The notes: generated by a model not told the origin, from the letters alone. DNA of 64,000 bases from Roseibium alexandrii DFL-11 (GCF_000158095.2 NZ_CM011002.1:2309228-2373227), one strand, 5' to 3'; numbered from the stretch's first letter, positions 44,128-54,083 are shown. Numbers and translations are program-made.

Positions 44128-45405
44128 TTAAACTCCCAGAACGGTCTCCACCGCCTTGGCGCAAGCGAGAAGCTTCTCGTCCTTACCGCCCGGCGCGATC
44201 AGCATGGCGCTTAAAGTTTTGCCGGCGTTTTGATACGGCAGGGCGATGCCGCAAGCGTCACAGACATTGGCGAGCGAAGGATTGCGCAGGGCCAGAAGAT
44301 TGAGCCGGTTGAAATCGCCATCATCCGCTAAATCCTCGATTTTCGGCGGCAGAATGGGGGTTGTCGGGAGCAGGAGAATGTCGCTTCCGACCTCGTCCGC
44401 AAAGGCCTCAATCAAGGTTTGACGCCGGTTCAGCGTCTGCCGGTACTCGACCGCGGAAATCTCCTCCGCCCGGCCCATGCGCGCATGCACACGCGGGTCG
44501 AACTTCTCCGGCGATGTCTGGAAATGATCCTCGTAATGGGCCCGAGATTCCACAGACGTCATGTGCCACGGCGGAACCTTTGCGTAGAGATCGATGACGG
44601 CGAGATCCTTCTCGACAACCTCTAAACCGGCCTCGCGCAGTTTTTCGACGACGGCCTTGAAACCCTCGGCAACGGGCGCCTCGATCTCGTTAAAGCCGAA
44701 GTTTTTCGGCACCACGAGGCGAGCCGCCTTGGGCTCTTCCGGGATGGTTTCCCGCCCTGCCATCACCTGCCAGGTGAGCTCACATTCCGCGACGGTTTTT
44801 GCCATCGGGCCAAAACTGTCCAGACTGTCGGAAAGCGGCCTGCCGCCTGCCATCGACACAGTGCTTTGCGTCGGTTTGAAACCGGTGATGCCGTTGAACG
44901 CCGCGGGGATGCGCAAGGATCCGCCGGTGTCGCTGCCGATCGCAATGTCGCACAGGCCCAGCGCCACGGCGACCGCCCCGCCGCTGGTCGATCCGCCAGG
45001 TGCACAGCCTGGATAAAGCGCGTTTTCCGGCGTGCCGTAATGGGGATTGAGACCGAGCCCGGAATAGGCAAATTCGGACATGTTGGTGAGGCCGGTGAAC
45101 ACCGCGCCCGCCGCATCCAGCCGGGCAATCGCCGGGGCGTCTTCCGTTGCCGGCGGACTGTTTTTCAGAACGGTCGTGGCCGACGTCGTCACTTCCCCGG
45201 CAACGTCGAACAGCGCCTTGACGCTGACCAGCGCTCCGGCAAGTGGACCGTCATTTTCGGACACTTTCGTCGCCTGCTGGCGGGCCCGGGTCTCCAAAAG
45301 CTTGATGTAGACTTGGGCCGCCGCAGGGTCGCTGTTTGCCTTCTCCAGGGCCACCTCCAGCCGCTCACCCACCGTTGCTGCATCCCAGGAAACCGCTGCG
45401 TTCAT
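44128..45405 (-). CDS. Amidase signature-family enzyme
   Basis: A 425-aa amidase starting MNAAVSWDAATVG. The Ser-cisSer-Lys triad is visible as K63 in VSVKALFD, Ser in GGSTSGG (138-144) and S163 in GSDTGGSLRIP. The family hydrolyses amides such as aliphatic or aryl amides, or acts in tRNA-dependent amidation; specificity is unknown here. Its stop is four bases beyond the Imm11-like gene start. AAGGG precedes the ATG. Confidence 0.88.
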   Translation of the reverse strand: MNAAVSWDAATVGERLEVALEKANSDPAAAQVYIKLLETRARQQATKVSENDGPLAGALVSVKALFDVAGEVTTSATTVLKNSPPATEDAPAIARLDAAGAVFTGLTNMSEFAYSGLGLNPHYGTPENALYPGCAPGGSTSGGAVAVALGLCDIAIGSDTGGSLRIPAAFNGITGFKPTQSTVSMAGGRPLSDSLDSFGPMAKTVAECELTWQVMAGRETIPEEPKAARLVVPKNFGFNEIEAPVAEGFKAVVEKLREAGLEVVEKDLAVIDLYAKVPPWHMTSVESRAHYEDHFQTSPEKFDPRVHARMGRAEEISAVEYRQTLNRRQTLIEAFADEVGSDILLLPTTPILPPKIEDLADDGDFNRLNLLALRNPSLANVCDACGIALPYQNAGKTLSAMLIAPGGKDEKLLACAKAVETVLGV

Positions 45406-45941
45406 TTTCGCCCAACCCTTGCCGAAAGTTCCTATTGTCTGAACCTGATAGCACGATTGGCGGGTCGGAACAGGCTTTTGATTTGAATGCTGTTTCAATT
45501 CAAAACCGCAAGGGTGGTCATTCTGCCGTCAAAGGCCTCCTCCCCAATGTCACCCCGGACGCAGCAATGCTGCGATCCGGGGCCCACTCGTTTGCAGAGC
45601 GGTCCTGTAGTGTTCGAAGGTCGCGGCAAGCGGCACGGCGAGTAGGCCCCGATCGGGTCGGGGATGACATTAGTGAGCTGCGCTTAAAAACCCTTGCCCG
45701 TCATGACCGGACTTGATCCGGTCATCCAGGCCGTTTGCCCTCCACACGAAGAGCCTGACAATTTGGGATCAGTCACGGAATGGATTGCCGGATCAAGTCC
45801 GGCAATGACGGAGGGAGTGTGGCTCAGACATCACCCTGTGGAATAGCCGAAAGCGCCCGAGAGACTGAATTGGTCCAGAGAAACCAAACGGGCGCACCGA
45901 TGGCGCGCCCGCTGCAAAAACAGATGGATTGACCGGAACGA
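45406..45941. repeat. Repeat-rich intergenic region with terminator
   Basis: No gene is supported in these 536 bases. The 52-base unit at 45549-45600 matches the copy at 31425-31476 at roughly four fifths of positions. TGACCGGACTTGATCCGGTCA (about 45704-45724) and TTGCCGGATCAAGTCCGGCAA (about 45785-45805) are strong palindromes in opposite orientation. A 7-bp stem CGGGCGC/GCGCCCG (45889-45911) with T-rich sequence beyond it on the minus strand terminates the DUF4332 gene. Confidence 0.6.
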
Positions 45942-46349
45942 TCAGTAGGTCATCATCGGCGCAAGTTCCTTGGCCTGATCGACCCACTTGGTGACCTGGC
46001 TTTCGCTCGGCACCTGGCGCACGAGGCTCTTTTCGTCGTTCACTTCTTTCATTTTCGCGGCAAGGTTCGCCGCATTGCGGTGCTTGAGTTCCTTGACGGT
46101 GTCCACACCGGCCGCTTCCAGAAGCTCCGAATACTCTTCGCCGACGCCGCTGATGCGCATCAGATCGGCCATATTGGCCCATTTGAGGATGCGCTTGCCG
46201 TCAATGCCGGTTTCGGCTTCCAGCGCCTTGCGGCCCTTCGGGTCCTTTGCCCGCTCAAGATACGCTTCCGTTGTCTTGATGCCGATTTCGCCGAGTTTGG
46301 CCGCATATGTCGGGCCGATGCCCTCGATCTCATCGATGGAATAAGACAT
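45942..46349 (-). CDS. DUF4332 helix-hairpin-helix protein
   Basis: A 135-aa protein of the DUF4332 type with two helix-hairpin-helix-like units: IEGIGPTYAAKLGEIGIKTTEAYL near the N-terminus and LMRISGVGEEYSELLEAAGVDTVKEL in the middle. Such HhH repeats usually bind nucleic acid, but the family's role is unknown. It starts at MSYSIDE, just downstream of a DUF2780-like gene on the same strand, and the two probably form an operon with a terminator at 45889-45911. Confidence 0.82.
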   Translation of the reverse strand: MSYSIDEIEGIGPTYAAKLGEIGIKTTEAYLERAKDPKGRKALEAETGIDGKRILKWANMADLMRISGVGEEYSELLEAAGVDTVKELKHRNAANLAAKMKEVNDEKSLVRQVPSESQVTKWVDQAKELAPMMTY

Positions 46350-46393
46350 CCTCAATTCACTCCCGTTGCACCGGCGGCCGAACCCTGGGGCAG

Positions 46394-46783
46394 TTAGACG
46401 ATCTGGCTCAGTCCCGGAATTTTCGCAATAACCTCATCAACAACGTCATCCCCGGCTTTTTCTTTAGCATAAGAGACGAGTTCTTTGACAAGCCCTTGTA
46501 CTTCACCCATGCCGAGCCCGGCCTTGTTGAGCTCGTTGAGCGCTGCCATGGCGCCCATCGTGCCCCCCATCATGTTGCCGATACCGCCAAGTAGACCGCC
46601 GCCACCTGTTCCTGCGCGCGCGGCCAGAAGATCGCCAGCGCCCGGCAGAGCATCCAGCACCTGCTGCATTTTTTCTGCCGGTGCTTCCTTGTTCAAAAAG
46701 CCCAGGATTATCCCGAGACCATCCTCGGCCTGCTGCTGTTCAATGCCGGCTCTTGCCATGATGCGGCTGATCAGTTCTTGCAT
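46394..46783 (-). CDS. DUF2780/DUF2267-like protein
   Basis: A 129-aa protein. The N-terminal half ([37 protein letters not shown]) and a central Gly-rich patch ([17 protein letters not shown]) precede a C-terminal helix region ([25 protein letters not shown]). This resembles bacterial DUF2780 (VcgC/VcgE-like) or DUF2267 proteins, but the assignment is tentative. No catalytic residue is evident. It lies 44 bp upstream of the DUF4332 gene. Confidence 0.6.
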   Translation of the reverse strand: MQELISRIMARAGIEQQQAEDGLGIILGFLNKEAPAEKMQQVLDALPGAGDLLAARAGTGGGGLLGGIGNMMGGTMGAMAALNELNKAGLGMGEVQGLVKELVSYAKEKAGDDVVDEVIAKIPGLSQIV

Positions 46784-46947
46784 GTCGTCACGTCCTGAAG
46801 ATTGCGCCGGAAGCCTCCGGCAAGTTTGAAGTTGCCTCCCTATACAGGCTCGATGACAGCTTCGTCGACGGCATTTGGTCTAACACGCGCAATTTTCAAA
46901 AGACTGGGATAGGTTGTTGCCGTATGGGACGGATTCGGGGGACGAAT

Positions 46948-48507
46948 GTGAGCAAGGACAGTCAGATTTTTGTTGGGTTCAGCGGCAAGGACGAAGCACT
47001 TTCATTGAAACTGGCCAACCGTCACGGCCTGATCGCCGGGGCAACCGGAACCGGCAAAACCGTTTCTCTGCAAATTCTTGCAGAAGGATTTTCCAAAGCC
47101 GGCGTGCCGGTGTTCTGTTCAGACATCAAAGGCGATCTCTCGGGACTGGCCGCGGCCGGAACCTCGAAGGATTTTCTGGAAAAACGCGCCAAGGATGTCG
47201 GCATCGACAAGACCTACGGCTATGAAGCCGTGCCGACGGCCTTTTGGGATCTGCTCGGCGAACAAGGCCACCCGATCCGCACGACCGTGTCGGAAATCGG
47301 CCCCCTTCTCCTTGCCCGGCTTTTGGAACTGAACGACACCCAGGAAGGCGTGCTCAACGTCCTCTTTGAGCTCGCAGATGACGAAGGCCTTCTGCTGCTC
47401 GATCTCAAGGATTTGAGGGCCATGCTGACCCATGTGGCGGAGCGGGCCTCCGAGCTTTCCACCGTCTACGGCAATGTCTCGAAATCCTCGATTGGAGCCA
47501 TCCAGCGGCGGCTGTTGGTTCTGGAGCGCCAGGGTGGTGAACACTTCTTCGGCGAGCCTGCACTCGACATCCGGGACTTCATCCGCACGGCACCGGACGG
47601 CCGCGGCATGGTGAATATCCTGGCTGCCGACAAGCTGATGACGGCCCCGCGGCTTTATGCCGTGTTCCTGCTCTGGCTGCTTTCCGAACTCTTTGAAGAA
47701 CTCCCCGAAGTTGGCGACCCGGAAAAGCCGAAGCTCGTTTTCTTCTTCGACGAAGCCCATCTCCTGTTCAACGGCGCTCCCAAGGCGCTTCTGGAAAAAG
47801 TGGAACAGGTGGTGCGCCTGATCCGTTCCAAGGGGGTTGGGGTCTATTTCGTCACGCAGAACCCGCTGGACATCCCCGAGACGGTGCTGGCGCAGCTCGG
47901 CAACCGGATCCAGCACGCCCTTCGCGCGTTCACACCGCGCGATCAAAAGGCGGTGCGGGCGGCAGCCGAAACCTTCCGGCCCAACCCGGATCTCGATACC
48001 GAGCGTGTTATCACCGAACTTGGCGTCGGCGAGGCGCTGGTTTCGACGCTGGAAGGGAAAGGCATTCCCTCCATTGTACAACGGACACTGATCCGGCCAC
48101 CCTGTTCACAACTGGGGCCGGTCACCCAGGCGGAAAGAAGAACCCTGATCCAGTCCAGCCCCGTCTTCGGGCTCTATGAACGTCAAAGAGACCGGGTGTC
48201 TGCCTATGAAGTCCTGATGAACCGGGCCGAAGAGACCCAGCGGATGGAGCAAAGACAGGCGGAAAAGGATGATAAGTTCGCGGAAAAACACGGCGAACCA
48301 CGCCGTACTCGTTCCGGGTTTCAATTGCCGGACTTTGGGCGTGACGACCGCCCCCGCCGGCAAAGCCGCCAAAGGCGGACGCAGCGGCGCAGCCAGCGAG
48401 ACACGGCTTTCGAAGCCGGTTTGAAGTCAGCCGCCCGAAGCTTCGGTACATCGCTCGGGCGCGCCCTCGTGCGCGGTCTGATGGGATCGTTGAAACGCGG
48501 CAACTGA
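46948..48507 (+). CDS. HerA-like ATPase, YjgR/DUF853 family
   Basis: A 519-aa AAA+-like motor ATPase with Walker A GATGTGKT (31-38), Walker [13 protein letters not shown] and a glutamine/arginine-finger region typical of the HerA-FtsK superfamily, DUF853 branch. The GTG start (VSKDSQIF) is chosen because GGGGGA lies about six bases upstream; an ATG 24 bases earlier has no ribosome site. The C-terminal 80 residues are basic ([17 protein letters not shown]). Function unknown; a nucleic-acid translocase role is plausible. A CDF transporter follows closely. Confidence 0.9.
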   Translation: MSKDSQIFVGFSGKDEALSLKLANRHGLIAGATGTGKTVSLQILAEGFSKAGVPVFCSDIKGDLSGLAAAGTSKDFLEKRAKDVGIDKTYGYEAVPTAFWDLLGEQGHPIRTTVSEIGPLLLARLLELNDTQEGVLNVLFELADDEGLLLLDLKDLRAMLTHVAERASELSTVYGNVSKSSIGAIQRRLLVLERQGGEHFFGEPALDIRDFIRTAPDGRGMVNILAADKLMTAPRLYAVFLLWLLSELFEELPEVGDPEKPKLVFFFDEAHLLFNGAPKALLEKVEQVVRLIRSKGVGVYFVTQNPLDIPETVLAQLGNRIQHALRAFTPRDQKAVRAAAETFRPNPDLDTERVITELGVGEALVSTLEGKGIPSIVQRTLIRPPCSQLGPVTQAERRTLIQSSPVFGLYERQRDRVSAYEVLMNRAEETQRMEQRQAEKDDKFAEKHGEPRRTRSGFQLPDFGRDDRPRRQSRQRRTQRRSQRDTAFEAGLKSAARSFGTSLGRALVRGLMGSLKRGN

Positions 48508-48526
48508 GAGGAACGGAGCAACGGCG

Positions 48527-49477
48527 ATGGCGTCCCCGGAACTGTTGATCGAACAGCGTGCCCTGACCGTCGGGAAATGGTCGAACCTGTTCATGGCGTT
48601 TGCCGGCATTCTGGCCTCCTGGCTGTCCCGGTCGGATGCCATGCTCGTTGATGGGCTTTATTCGGCCGTCAATTTCGTTTCTGCGATTGCAGCTGCAGGA
48701 ATTGGCGCGCGCGTAGGCCTGCCCGCCACCCGAAGCCGCCCATGGGGTCATGACTTCGATGAGGTACTCTATGTCACCTTCCGCAGTCTGATACTGATCG
48801 GCATCCTGGTGTTTGCAGGCTTTGTCTCGGGCACCAAGATCTGGACGTTTTTTACTGGTGGCGACGTGCCCGAACTGGTCTTCGGACCGATTGTCATCTA
48901 CTCGGTGGTCATTGTGGCAATCTGTCTTGCCCTTGCCTTCAATTATCACCGCGCATACCGCAAGACCGGCCAGCGCAGCGCGGTGCTGAAAACCGAATCC
49001 CGGGCCGCCATGATTGACGGGGCCTTGAGCGTTGGCACTGGCGCTGCACTCCTGTCTCTGCCCTTCTTGCAAGACACGCCTCTTGGACCTTATGTGCCGA
49101 TTGGTGACGCGGTGATTGTGGTGCTGCTGATCCTGGTGATCATTTGGCAGCCACTCTCTTCATTCCGGTCCACACTGGCAGATTTGTCCGGCACCAGCGC
49201 GCCACGAAAGACTTACTCAAAGGTATCCCGCGTTGCCCGCGATCTTGCAAAAGAACATGGTTACAAGCTGCATCGGGTTGCAGTGCTGCAAGCCGGGCGC
49301 ATGCACTATGCCGCCATCTACATTGATCCGCTGAAGCCCATCGAGGCCCATGACGTCGACGTTTTCAAGGACAAGGTATCAGGGCGGCTTGAAGATGTGG
49401 TCGGGCCAACCCGTGTGGAGGTGATGGTCACCGCCCGCAACGGTCTCAAGACTTCCCCAACGGCGGCAAGCGCTTAA
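48527..49477 (+). CDS. Cation diffusion facilitator transporter
   Basis: A 316-aa CDF-family transporter with about six transmembrane segments; metal-site-type residues occur in SDAMLVDGLYSAVN and AAMIDGALSVG, and there is a cytoplasmic C-terminal domain (about 225-305). CDF proteins export zinc, manganese, iron or cobalt by proton antiport. Specificity is not clear. It starts 19 bp after the HerA-like gene and probably shares its transcript. Confidence 0.85.
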   Translation: MASPELLIEQRALTVGKWSNLFMAFAGILASWLSRSDAMLVDGLYSAVNFVSAIAAAGIGARVGLPATRSRPWGHDFDEVLYVTFRSLILIGILVFAGFVSGTKIWTFFTGGDVPELVFGPIVIYSVVIVAICLALAFNYHRAYRKTGQRSAVLKTESRAAMIDGALSVGTGAALLSLPFLQDTPLGPYVPIGDAVIVVLLILVIIWQPLSSFRSTLADLSGTSAPRKTYSKVSRVARDLAKEHGYKLHRVAVLQAGRMHYAAIYIDPLKPIEAHDVDVFKDKVSGRLEDVVGPTRVEVMVTARNGLKTSPTAASA

Positions 49478-49582
49478 GGAAAACGCATTGCACCTCGCCC
49501 AATCTTGTGGCCATTTAGGCCCATCTAAGGGCCGATTGCGAACCGGTCTTTCACACCCTGTCTCTAAATTTAAGGACATGTC

Positions 49583-50971
49583 ATGAGTTCCATCGACAAG
49601 GTATTGGCGCGCATTGATGCCGACCTGGACAACAGTCTCGATCGCCTGTTTGAACTCCTCAAAATCAAGTCCATTTCAACCGACCCGGAATTCAAGGCCC
49701 CGTGCCAGGAAGCTGCCGAGTGGCTGGAGAAGGAATTGAACGACATCGGGATTGAAGCCTCCGTCCGCGATACGGAAGGCCATCCGATGGTCGTCGGACA
49801 CCGCAAATCCGGTAAGCCTGGTCCACATGTTCTGTTCTACGGCCACTACGATGTCCAGCCGGTCGATCCGCTAAACCTTTGGAACCGGGATCCGTTCGAC
49901 CCAGCGATCGAAACCAAGGAAGACGGGACCAAGATCATCGTTGCGCGCGGTGCGGCCGATGACAAGGGCCAGCTGATGACCTTCGTTGAAGCGGCCCGCG
50001 CCTTCATCGCAGAAACCGGGGACCTGCCCGTCGATGTCTCGATCCTATTCGAGGGTGAAGAAGAGTCCGGTTCACCGTCGTTGCATCCGTTCCTGGAAGC
50101 CAACAAGGACGAATTGTCCTGTGACATGGCGCTGGTCTGCGACACTGGGCAGTGGGACGCGGAGACACCTGCCATTTCCGTCATGCTGCGCGGCATGGTT
50201 GGTGACGAAATCATCGTCAAGGCGGCCAGCCGTGACCTGCACTCCGGGTCCTACGGCGGTTCAGCACAAAACCCGAACCACATCGTCGCCAACATCATCG
50301 CAGGCCTCCACGATGAGAACGGCAAGATTACACTGCCGGGCTTTTATGATGACGTCATTGACATGCCGGCAGAGGTTACCGCGATGTGGGACAAGCTCGG
50401 CTTTGATGTCGAGGCGTTTCTCGGCGAAGTCGGGCTGAAACATCCGCGCGGCGAAAACGATCGCACGCCGCTGGAACACCTGTGGACCCGCCCGACCTGT
50501 GAAGTCAACGGCATGTGGGGCGGCTACCAGGGTGCCGGCACAAAGACAGTCATTCCGGCTGAAGCCCATGCGAAGTTCACGTTTCGTCTTGTTGGTGATC
50601 AGGATCCGGACAAGATCCAGGAAGCTTTCCGGGCCTACGTGCGCTCCAAGATCCCGGCAGACTGTTCGGTAGAATTCCTTTCCAAAGACGGCAGCCCAGC
50701 CCTTAGGCTCGACTTTGCCATGCCGGTTCTGGAGAAAGGCAAGAAGGCCTTGAAAGATGAGTGGGGCAAGGACGCAGCGCTCACCGGCATGGGCGGATCC
50801 ATTCCGATTGTCGGTGATTTCAAGCGGATGCTCGGCATGGATTCCTTGCTTATCGGGTTCGGCCTTGAGGACGACCAGATCCACTCGCCGAACGAAAAAT
50901 ACAACCTGAAGAGCTTCCACAAGGGCATCCGGTCCTGGGTGCGAGTTCTCGATGAGCTTGCGAAGGACTGA
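49583..50971 (+). CDS. M20-family dipeptidase
   Basis: A 462-aa metallopeptidase of the M20/M25/M40 family. The dinuclear zinc site is recognisable in GHYDVQP (His and bridging Asp), FEGEEESGS (catalytic Glu plus ligand Glu) and a late IHSPNEKYNL ligand motif. A lid/dimerisation domain is inserted in the middle. It probably cleaves dipeptides in the cytoplasm. AAGGAC precedes the ATG. Confidence 0.93.
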   Translation: MSSIDKVLARIDADLDNSLDRLFELLKIKSISTDPEFKAPCQEAAEWLEKELNDIGIEASVRDTEGHPMVVGHRKSGKPGPHVLFYGHYDVQPVDPLNLWNRDPFDPAIETKEDGTKIIVARGAADDKGQLMTFVEAARAFIAETGDLPVDVSILFEGEEESGSPSLHPFLEANKDELSCDMALVCDTGQWDAETPAISVMLRGMVGDEIIVKAASRDLHSGSYGGSAQNPNHIVANIIAGLHDENGKITLPGFYDDVIDMPAEVTAMWDKLGFDVEAFLGEVGLKHPRGENDRTPLEHLWTRPTCEVNGMWGGYQGAGTKTVIPAEAHAKFTFRLVGDQDPDKIQEAFRAYVRSKIPADCSVEFLSKDGSPALRLDFAMPVLEKGKKALKDEWGKDAALTGMGGSIPIVGDFKRMLGMDSLLIGFGLEDDQIHSPNEKYNLKSFHKGIRSWVRVLDELAKD

Positions 50972-51031
50972 AGTTGAGCTCAAGTCTCCGGCCGCTCAGT
51001 GGCGGCCGGATATCCCTGTTCGGAGAGAACC

Positions 51032-51613
51032 ATGAAATCGATTTGCGTGTTCTGCGGGTCAAGTTACGGCGCGCTGGGAGACTACAACGACGCGGCGAAA
51101 GCAACCGGTAAGGTCATTGCTGAGAAGGGCATGCGGCTGGTCTATGGCGGGGCGCGTGTTGGCCTGATGGGCAGCGTTGCCGATGCAGCTCTCGAAGCTG
51201 GCGGCGAGGTGATCGGTGTTCTTCCGCACTCGCTAAAGGAAAAGGAAATCGAGCACCAGGGATTGACCGAACTGCACCTCGTCAAGTCCATGCACGAGCG
51301 CAAGGCTTTGATGGCCGACCTATCTGATGGCTTCATCGCCCTGCCCGGCGGTGTCGGTACTTTAGAAGAGATCTTTGAGGTCTGGACCTGGGGCCAGCTC
51401 GGCTACCATCAAAAACCCTGCGGATTTCTCAACATCAATGGCTACTACGACCACCTGATTGCTTTCCTGGATCATCAGACTCAAGAAGGCTTTACCAAGA
51501 GAGAAATGCGGAACATGGCGCAGATCGCGGGCGCGCCAGACGAACTCATTGCGCTGTTTGAACGCTATTCTCCGCCATCGACGCCCAAGTGGATCAAGAA
51601 GGACGAAACCTGA
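51032..51613 (+). CDS. LOG-family protein (cytokinin nucleoside 5'-phosphate phosphoribohydrolase-like)
   Basis: A 193-aa protein with the Rossmann-type LOG fold. Signature motifs are YGGARVGLMG (38-47) and PGGVGTLEE (105-113). LOG proteins release cytokinin bases or, in bacteria, hydrolyse AMP-type nucleotides to base and ribose 5-phosphate. The start MKSICVFCGSS is preceded by CGGAGAG. The physiological substrate is unknown here. Confidence 0.92.
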   Translation: MKSICVFCGSSYGALGDYNDAAKATGKVIAEKGMRLVYGGARVGLMGSVADAALEAGGEVIGVLPHSLKEKEIEHQGLTELHLVKSMHERKALMADLSDGFIALPGGVGTLEEIFEVWTWGQLGYHQKPCGFLNINGYYDHLIAFLDHQTQEGFTKREMRNMAQIAGAPDELIALFERYSPPSTPKWIKKDET

Positions 51614-51769
51614 GTTCACGGGCCAGTCTGCCGATTTGGACGATTGAGACAAAATGCCCTGTGAAGAGTGTTAAAACTGACGAGTGCATGGTTTCCTCGA
51701 TCCCATTGACGGTGCTAAAACCCGCGTTGTGAAATTGCCTGTTCCCATGGCCGATGGAGTATCTTGTTT

Positions 51770-52357
51770 ATGCGTTCGCCGATTGTTGCGTTCCTTCTGA
51801 TTTCCGCTTTTCTAATCACAGCCTGTACGCCGTCTGCGAATCTTGCGGCACCGGAAGCTGCGTTCCGGACATCCAATGTCACGCTGCTGCAAATCACCGA
51901 AGACCGGGTTGGTGGCATCACCGCAGAAACCGCCTATGCGCCAAAAGCGATTGAGGCCTCTCTTCCCGGCTTTACCACCGAGGGCATTCAAACCGCCGTT
52001 GAAAACAACACAGAATGGGCATTGGCCGCCTTTAACACCGACGGTTTTCAAGTCTTGCAGGTGTTCAAAGGGCAAAATGGCAAGGTTCGCACCGTTCATG
52101 GCGTTACCCACCATTTGCAGGGTCCCAATGCCGAGCGCATCGGAATGACTTTCGCCGAGATCGGCACCGCGCGCGCTGATTGCCGCATTGGGCGCAACTT
52201 GTGGCGTGGTATGGCGATCTGCGAGTCAACCGGCCATCCCAATGTCGAGCTCGTGTTTGCAATTCCTGGTTACACGGGCCCTTTCGATGTATTGCCACCT
52301 GCCCAGGAACTCTTTGACGCGCAATTGCAGCGCATCCTTTGGACACCGAAGACCTAG
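51770..52357 (+). CDS. DUF1131-like lipoprotein
   Basis: A 195-aa exported protein with a lipobox (LITAC, Cys at about residue 19). The QITEDRVGGITAETAY segment and the later GMTFAEIGTARADCRIG resemble the DUF1131 family of small envelope lipoproteins. Function unknown. The ATG at 51770 is preferred over an in-frame TTG two codons earlier. A strong hairpin follows 25 bp after the stop. Confidence 0.7.
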   Translation: MRSPIVAFLLISAFLITACTPSANLAAPEAAFRTSNVTLLQITEDRVGGITAETAYAPKAIEASLPGFTTEGIQTAVENNTEWALAAFNTDGFQVLQVFKGQNGKVRTVHGVTHHLQGPNAERIGMTFAEIGTARADCRIGRNLWRGMAICESTGHPNVELVFAIPGYTGPFDVLPPAQELFDAQLQRILWTPKT

Positions 52358-52382
52358 GTCCTGACCAAAACCGAACTGGTTT

Positions 52383-52417
52383 GAGGAATGCTGCAGCTTT
52401 TGCAGCGGGCATTCCTC
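52383..52417. terminator. Long hairpin between DUF1131 gene and meaB
   Basis: GAGGAATG (52383-52390) and CATTCCTC (52410-52417) enclose an inner CTGCA/TGCAG pair; the whole folds into a nearly continuous stem. There is no T-run. It may end the DUF1131 transcript or stabilise its 3' end. Confidence 0.5.
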
Positions 52418-52470
52418 GTCCAAACGTTGCTGGTGACCTTTGCTGATTCTTGGCGTAAAGCCATGGTCCT

Positions 52471-53466
52471 ATGACTCACAGGACCCTACCCGATCCAAGG
52501 CACCTTGCCGGACAATTGATATCAGGCAACCGGGCCGCGCTTGCCCGCGCAATCACGCTCGTTGAATCCAAAAAACCGGAGCATCGCAAGATCGCCCGGG
52601 AACTGGTGCAGGAAGTCCTGCCTCAGACCGGCAAGGCGCTTCGCGTCGGCATCACCGGCGTTCCGGGCGCCGGGAAATCGACCACGATCGACACGTTCGG
52701 ATCCAATCTCACGGCAGCAGGCCAAAAGGTCGCGGTTCTGGCAGTCGACCCGTCGTCCACGCGTACCGGGGGGTCTATTCTCGGCGACAAGACCCGGATG
52801 GCCCAGCTGGCTGTCGACCGGAATGCATTTATCCGGCCGTCGCCGTCGGCCGGCACCTTGGGCGGCGTTGCCGCCAAGACACGGGAAACGATGCTCCTGT
52901 GCGAAGCCGCAGGATTCGATGTCATTCTCGTCGAAACCGTTGGCATCGGGCAGTCGGAGACAACGGTTGCCGATATGGTCGACTTCTTTCTTGTGCTGAT
53001 GTTGCCTGGCGCTGGCGATGAGCTCCAGGGCATCAAGAAAGGTGTCCTGGAAATCGCAGATATGATTGCCGTCAACAAGTCCGATGGCGATGGTGCCATC
53101 CGGGCAAGAGCTGCAGCTTCGGATTACCGCGCCGCATTGCATATTCTGGCTCCGAAAACGCCGACTTGGAGCCCTCCTGTGATTACGATCTCCGGGCTTG
53201 CCAATGAAGGTCTGGACCATATGTGGGAGCAGATCATGGTTTACCGCGAGCGCATGACCGCAAGCGGGGAATGGCAAAAACGCCGTGCAGACCAGCAAGT
53301 GTCGTGGATGTGGGATACACTGCAACAACGCCTGATGGAATCTCTGAAAACAAATCAGAAGACCGCCAATCGGCTGAAGACCCTGGAAGCCGATGTGCGC
53401 GACGGTACGACCGCCGTGTCCGTTGCCGTTGATGAACTGTCCACCCTCATGGGCTTAAACGATTGA
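52471..53466 (+). CDS. meaB: Methylmalonyl-CoA mutase-associated GTPase MeaB
   Basis: A 331-aa G3E-family GTPase chaperone that loads and protects adenosylcobalamin-dependent acyl-CoA mutases. The P-loop is GVPGAGKST (63-71), followed by VDPSSTRTGGSILGDKTRM and VETVGIGQSE, hallmarks of the MeaB/ArgK family. No mutase (mcm, icm or ecm) gene is in the window; the partner is presumably elsewhere. It is followed 9 bp later by a pyroglutamyl peptidase. Confidence 0.92.
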   Translation: MTHRTLPDPRHLAGQLISGNRAALARAITLVESKKPEHRKIARELVQEVLPQTGKALRVGITGVPGAGKSTTIDTFGSNLTAAGQKVAVLAVDPSSTRTGGSILGDKTRMAQLAVDRNAFIRPSPSAGTLGGVAAKTRETMLLCEAAGFDVILVETVGIGQSETTVADMVDFFLVLMLPGAGDELQGIKKGVLEIADMIAVNKSDGDGAIRARAAASDYRAALHILAPKTPTWSPPVITISGLANEGLDHMWEQIMVYRERMTASGEWQKRRADQQVSWMWDTLQQRLMESLKTNQKTANRLKTLEADVRDGTTAVSVAVDELSTLMGLND

Positions 53467-53474
53467 TTTAATTT

Positions 53475-54083
53475 ATGAAGAACACTCAAAAAACGATACT
53501 TGTAACCGGTTTCACCCCCTTTCCAGGAGCCCCTGTCAATCCGACGCAACTCCTCATGAAACGGCTCCCAAAGCGCCTCGGTGTGCATCAGCACGGTGTC
53601 GCTTATCACTTTGATATCCTTCCGACGACCTGGGAAGCCCGATCAAACGTCACGGATCCGCTGCGCCGCGAGGTCCAGCCCGATGCTATTGTGCATTTCG
53701 GCGTTGATGGCACCCGGAAGGATATCAATGTGGAGAACCGTGCGGTCAACAAGGCCATTCAAGTCCGGTTCGACAGCGCCGGAAAAGGCCCCGGAAATCC
53801 GGAGCTCGACCCGAAGGGCGAACGTGCGCGTACTGCAACTCTTCCCGCCGGGCATCTGGCCACAGCGGCGCGGCAGTCGGGAGCCTCAACAAAGGTGTCT
53901 CAGAACGCGGGCACCTACCTTTGCAATGCCACACTGTGGGATTCCATCGGGTCCGGCATCCCGAGCATTTTCGTTCACGTTCCGCCGCTGCCGCGGACGA
54001 GATGGGATCCACGCCCGTCCCTTGCCTTGGTCGAGAACGCTGCGGTTAATCTGCTGCAGGAACTCGCCCGCCGGATGCGGTAA
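53475..54083 (+). CDS. pcp: Pyroglutamyl-peptidase I (C15 family)
   Basis: A 202-aa cysteine peptidase that removes N-terminal pyroglutamate. The triad is complete: E87 in INVENRAVN, C150 in NAGTYLCNATLW and H168 in FVHVPPLP. It lies 9 bp after meaB with no strong ribosome site of its own, so translation may be coupled. Its 3' end overlaps the convergent TetR gene by 38 bp. Confidence 0.9.
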   Translation: MKNTQKTILVTGFTPFPGAPVNPTQLLMKRLPKRLGVHQHGVAYHFDILPTTWEARSNVTDPLRREVQPDAIVHFGVDGTRKDINVENRAVNKAIQVRFDSAGKGPGNPELDPKGERARTATLPAGHLATAARQSGASTKVSQNAGTYLCNATLWDSIGSGIPSIFVHVPPLPRTRWDPRPSLALVENAAVNLLQELARRMR

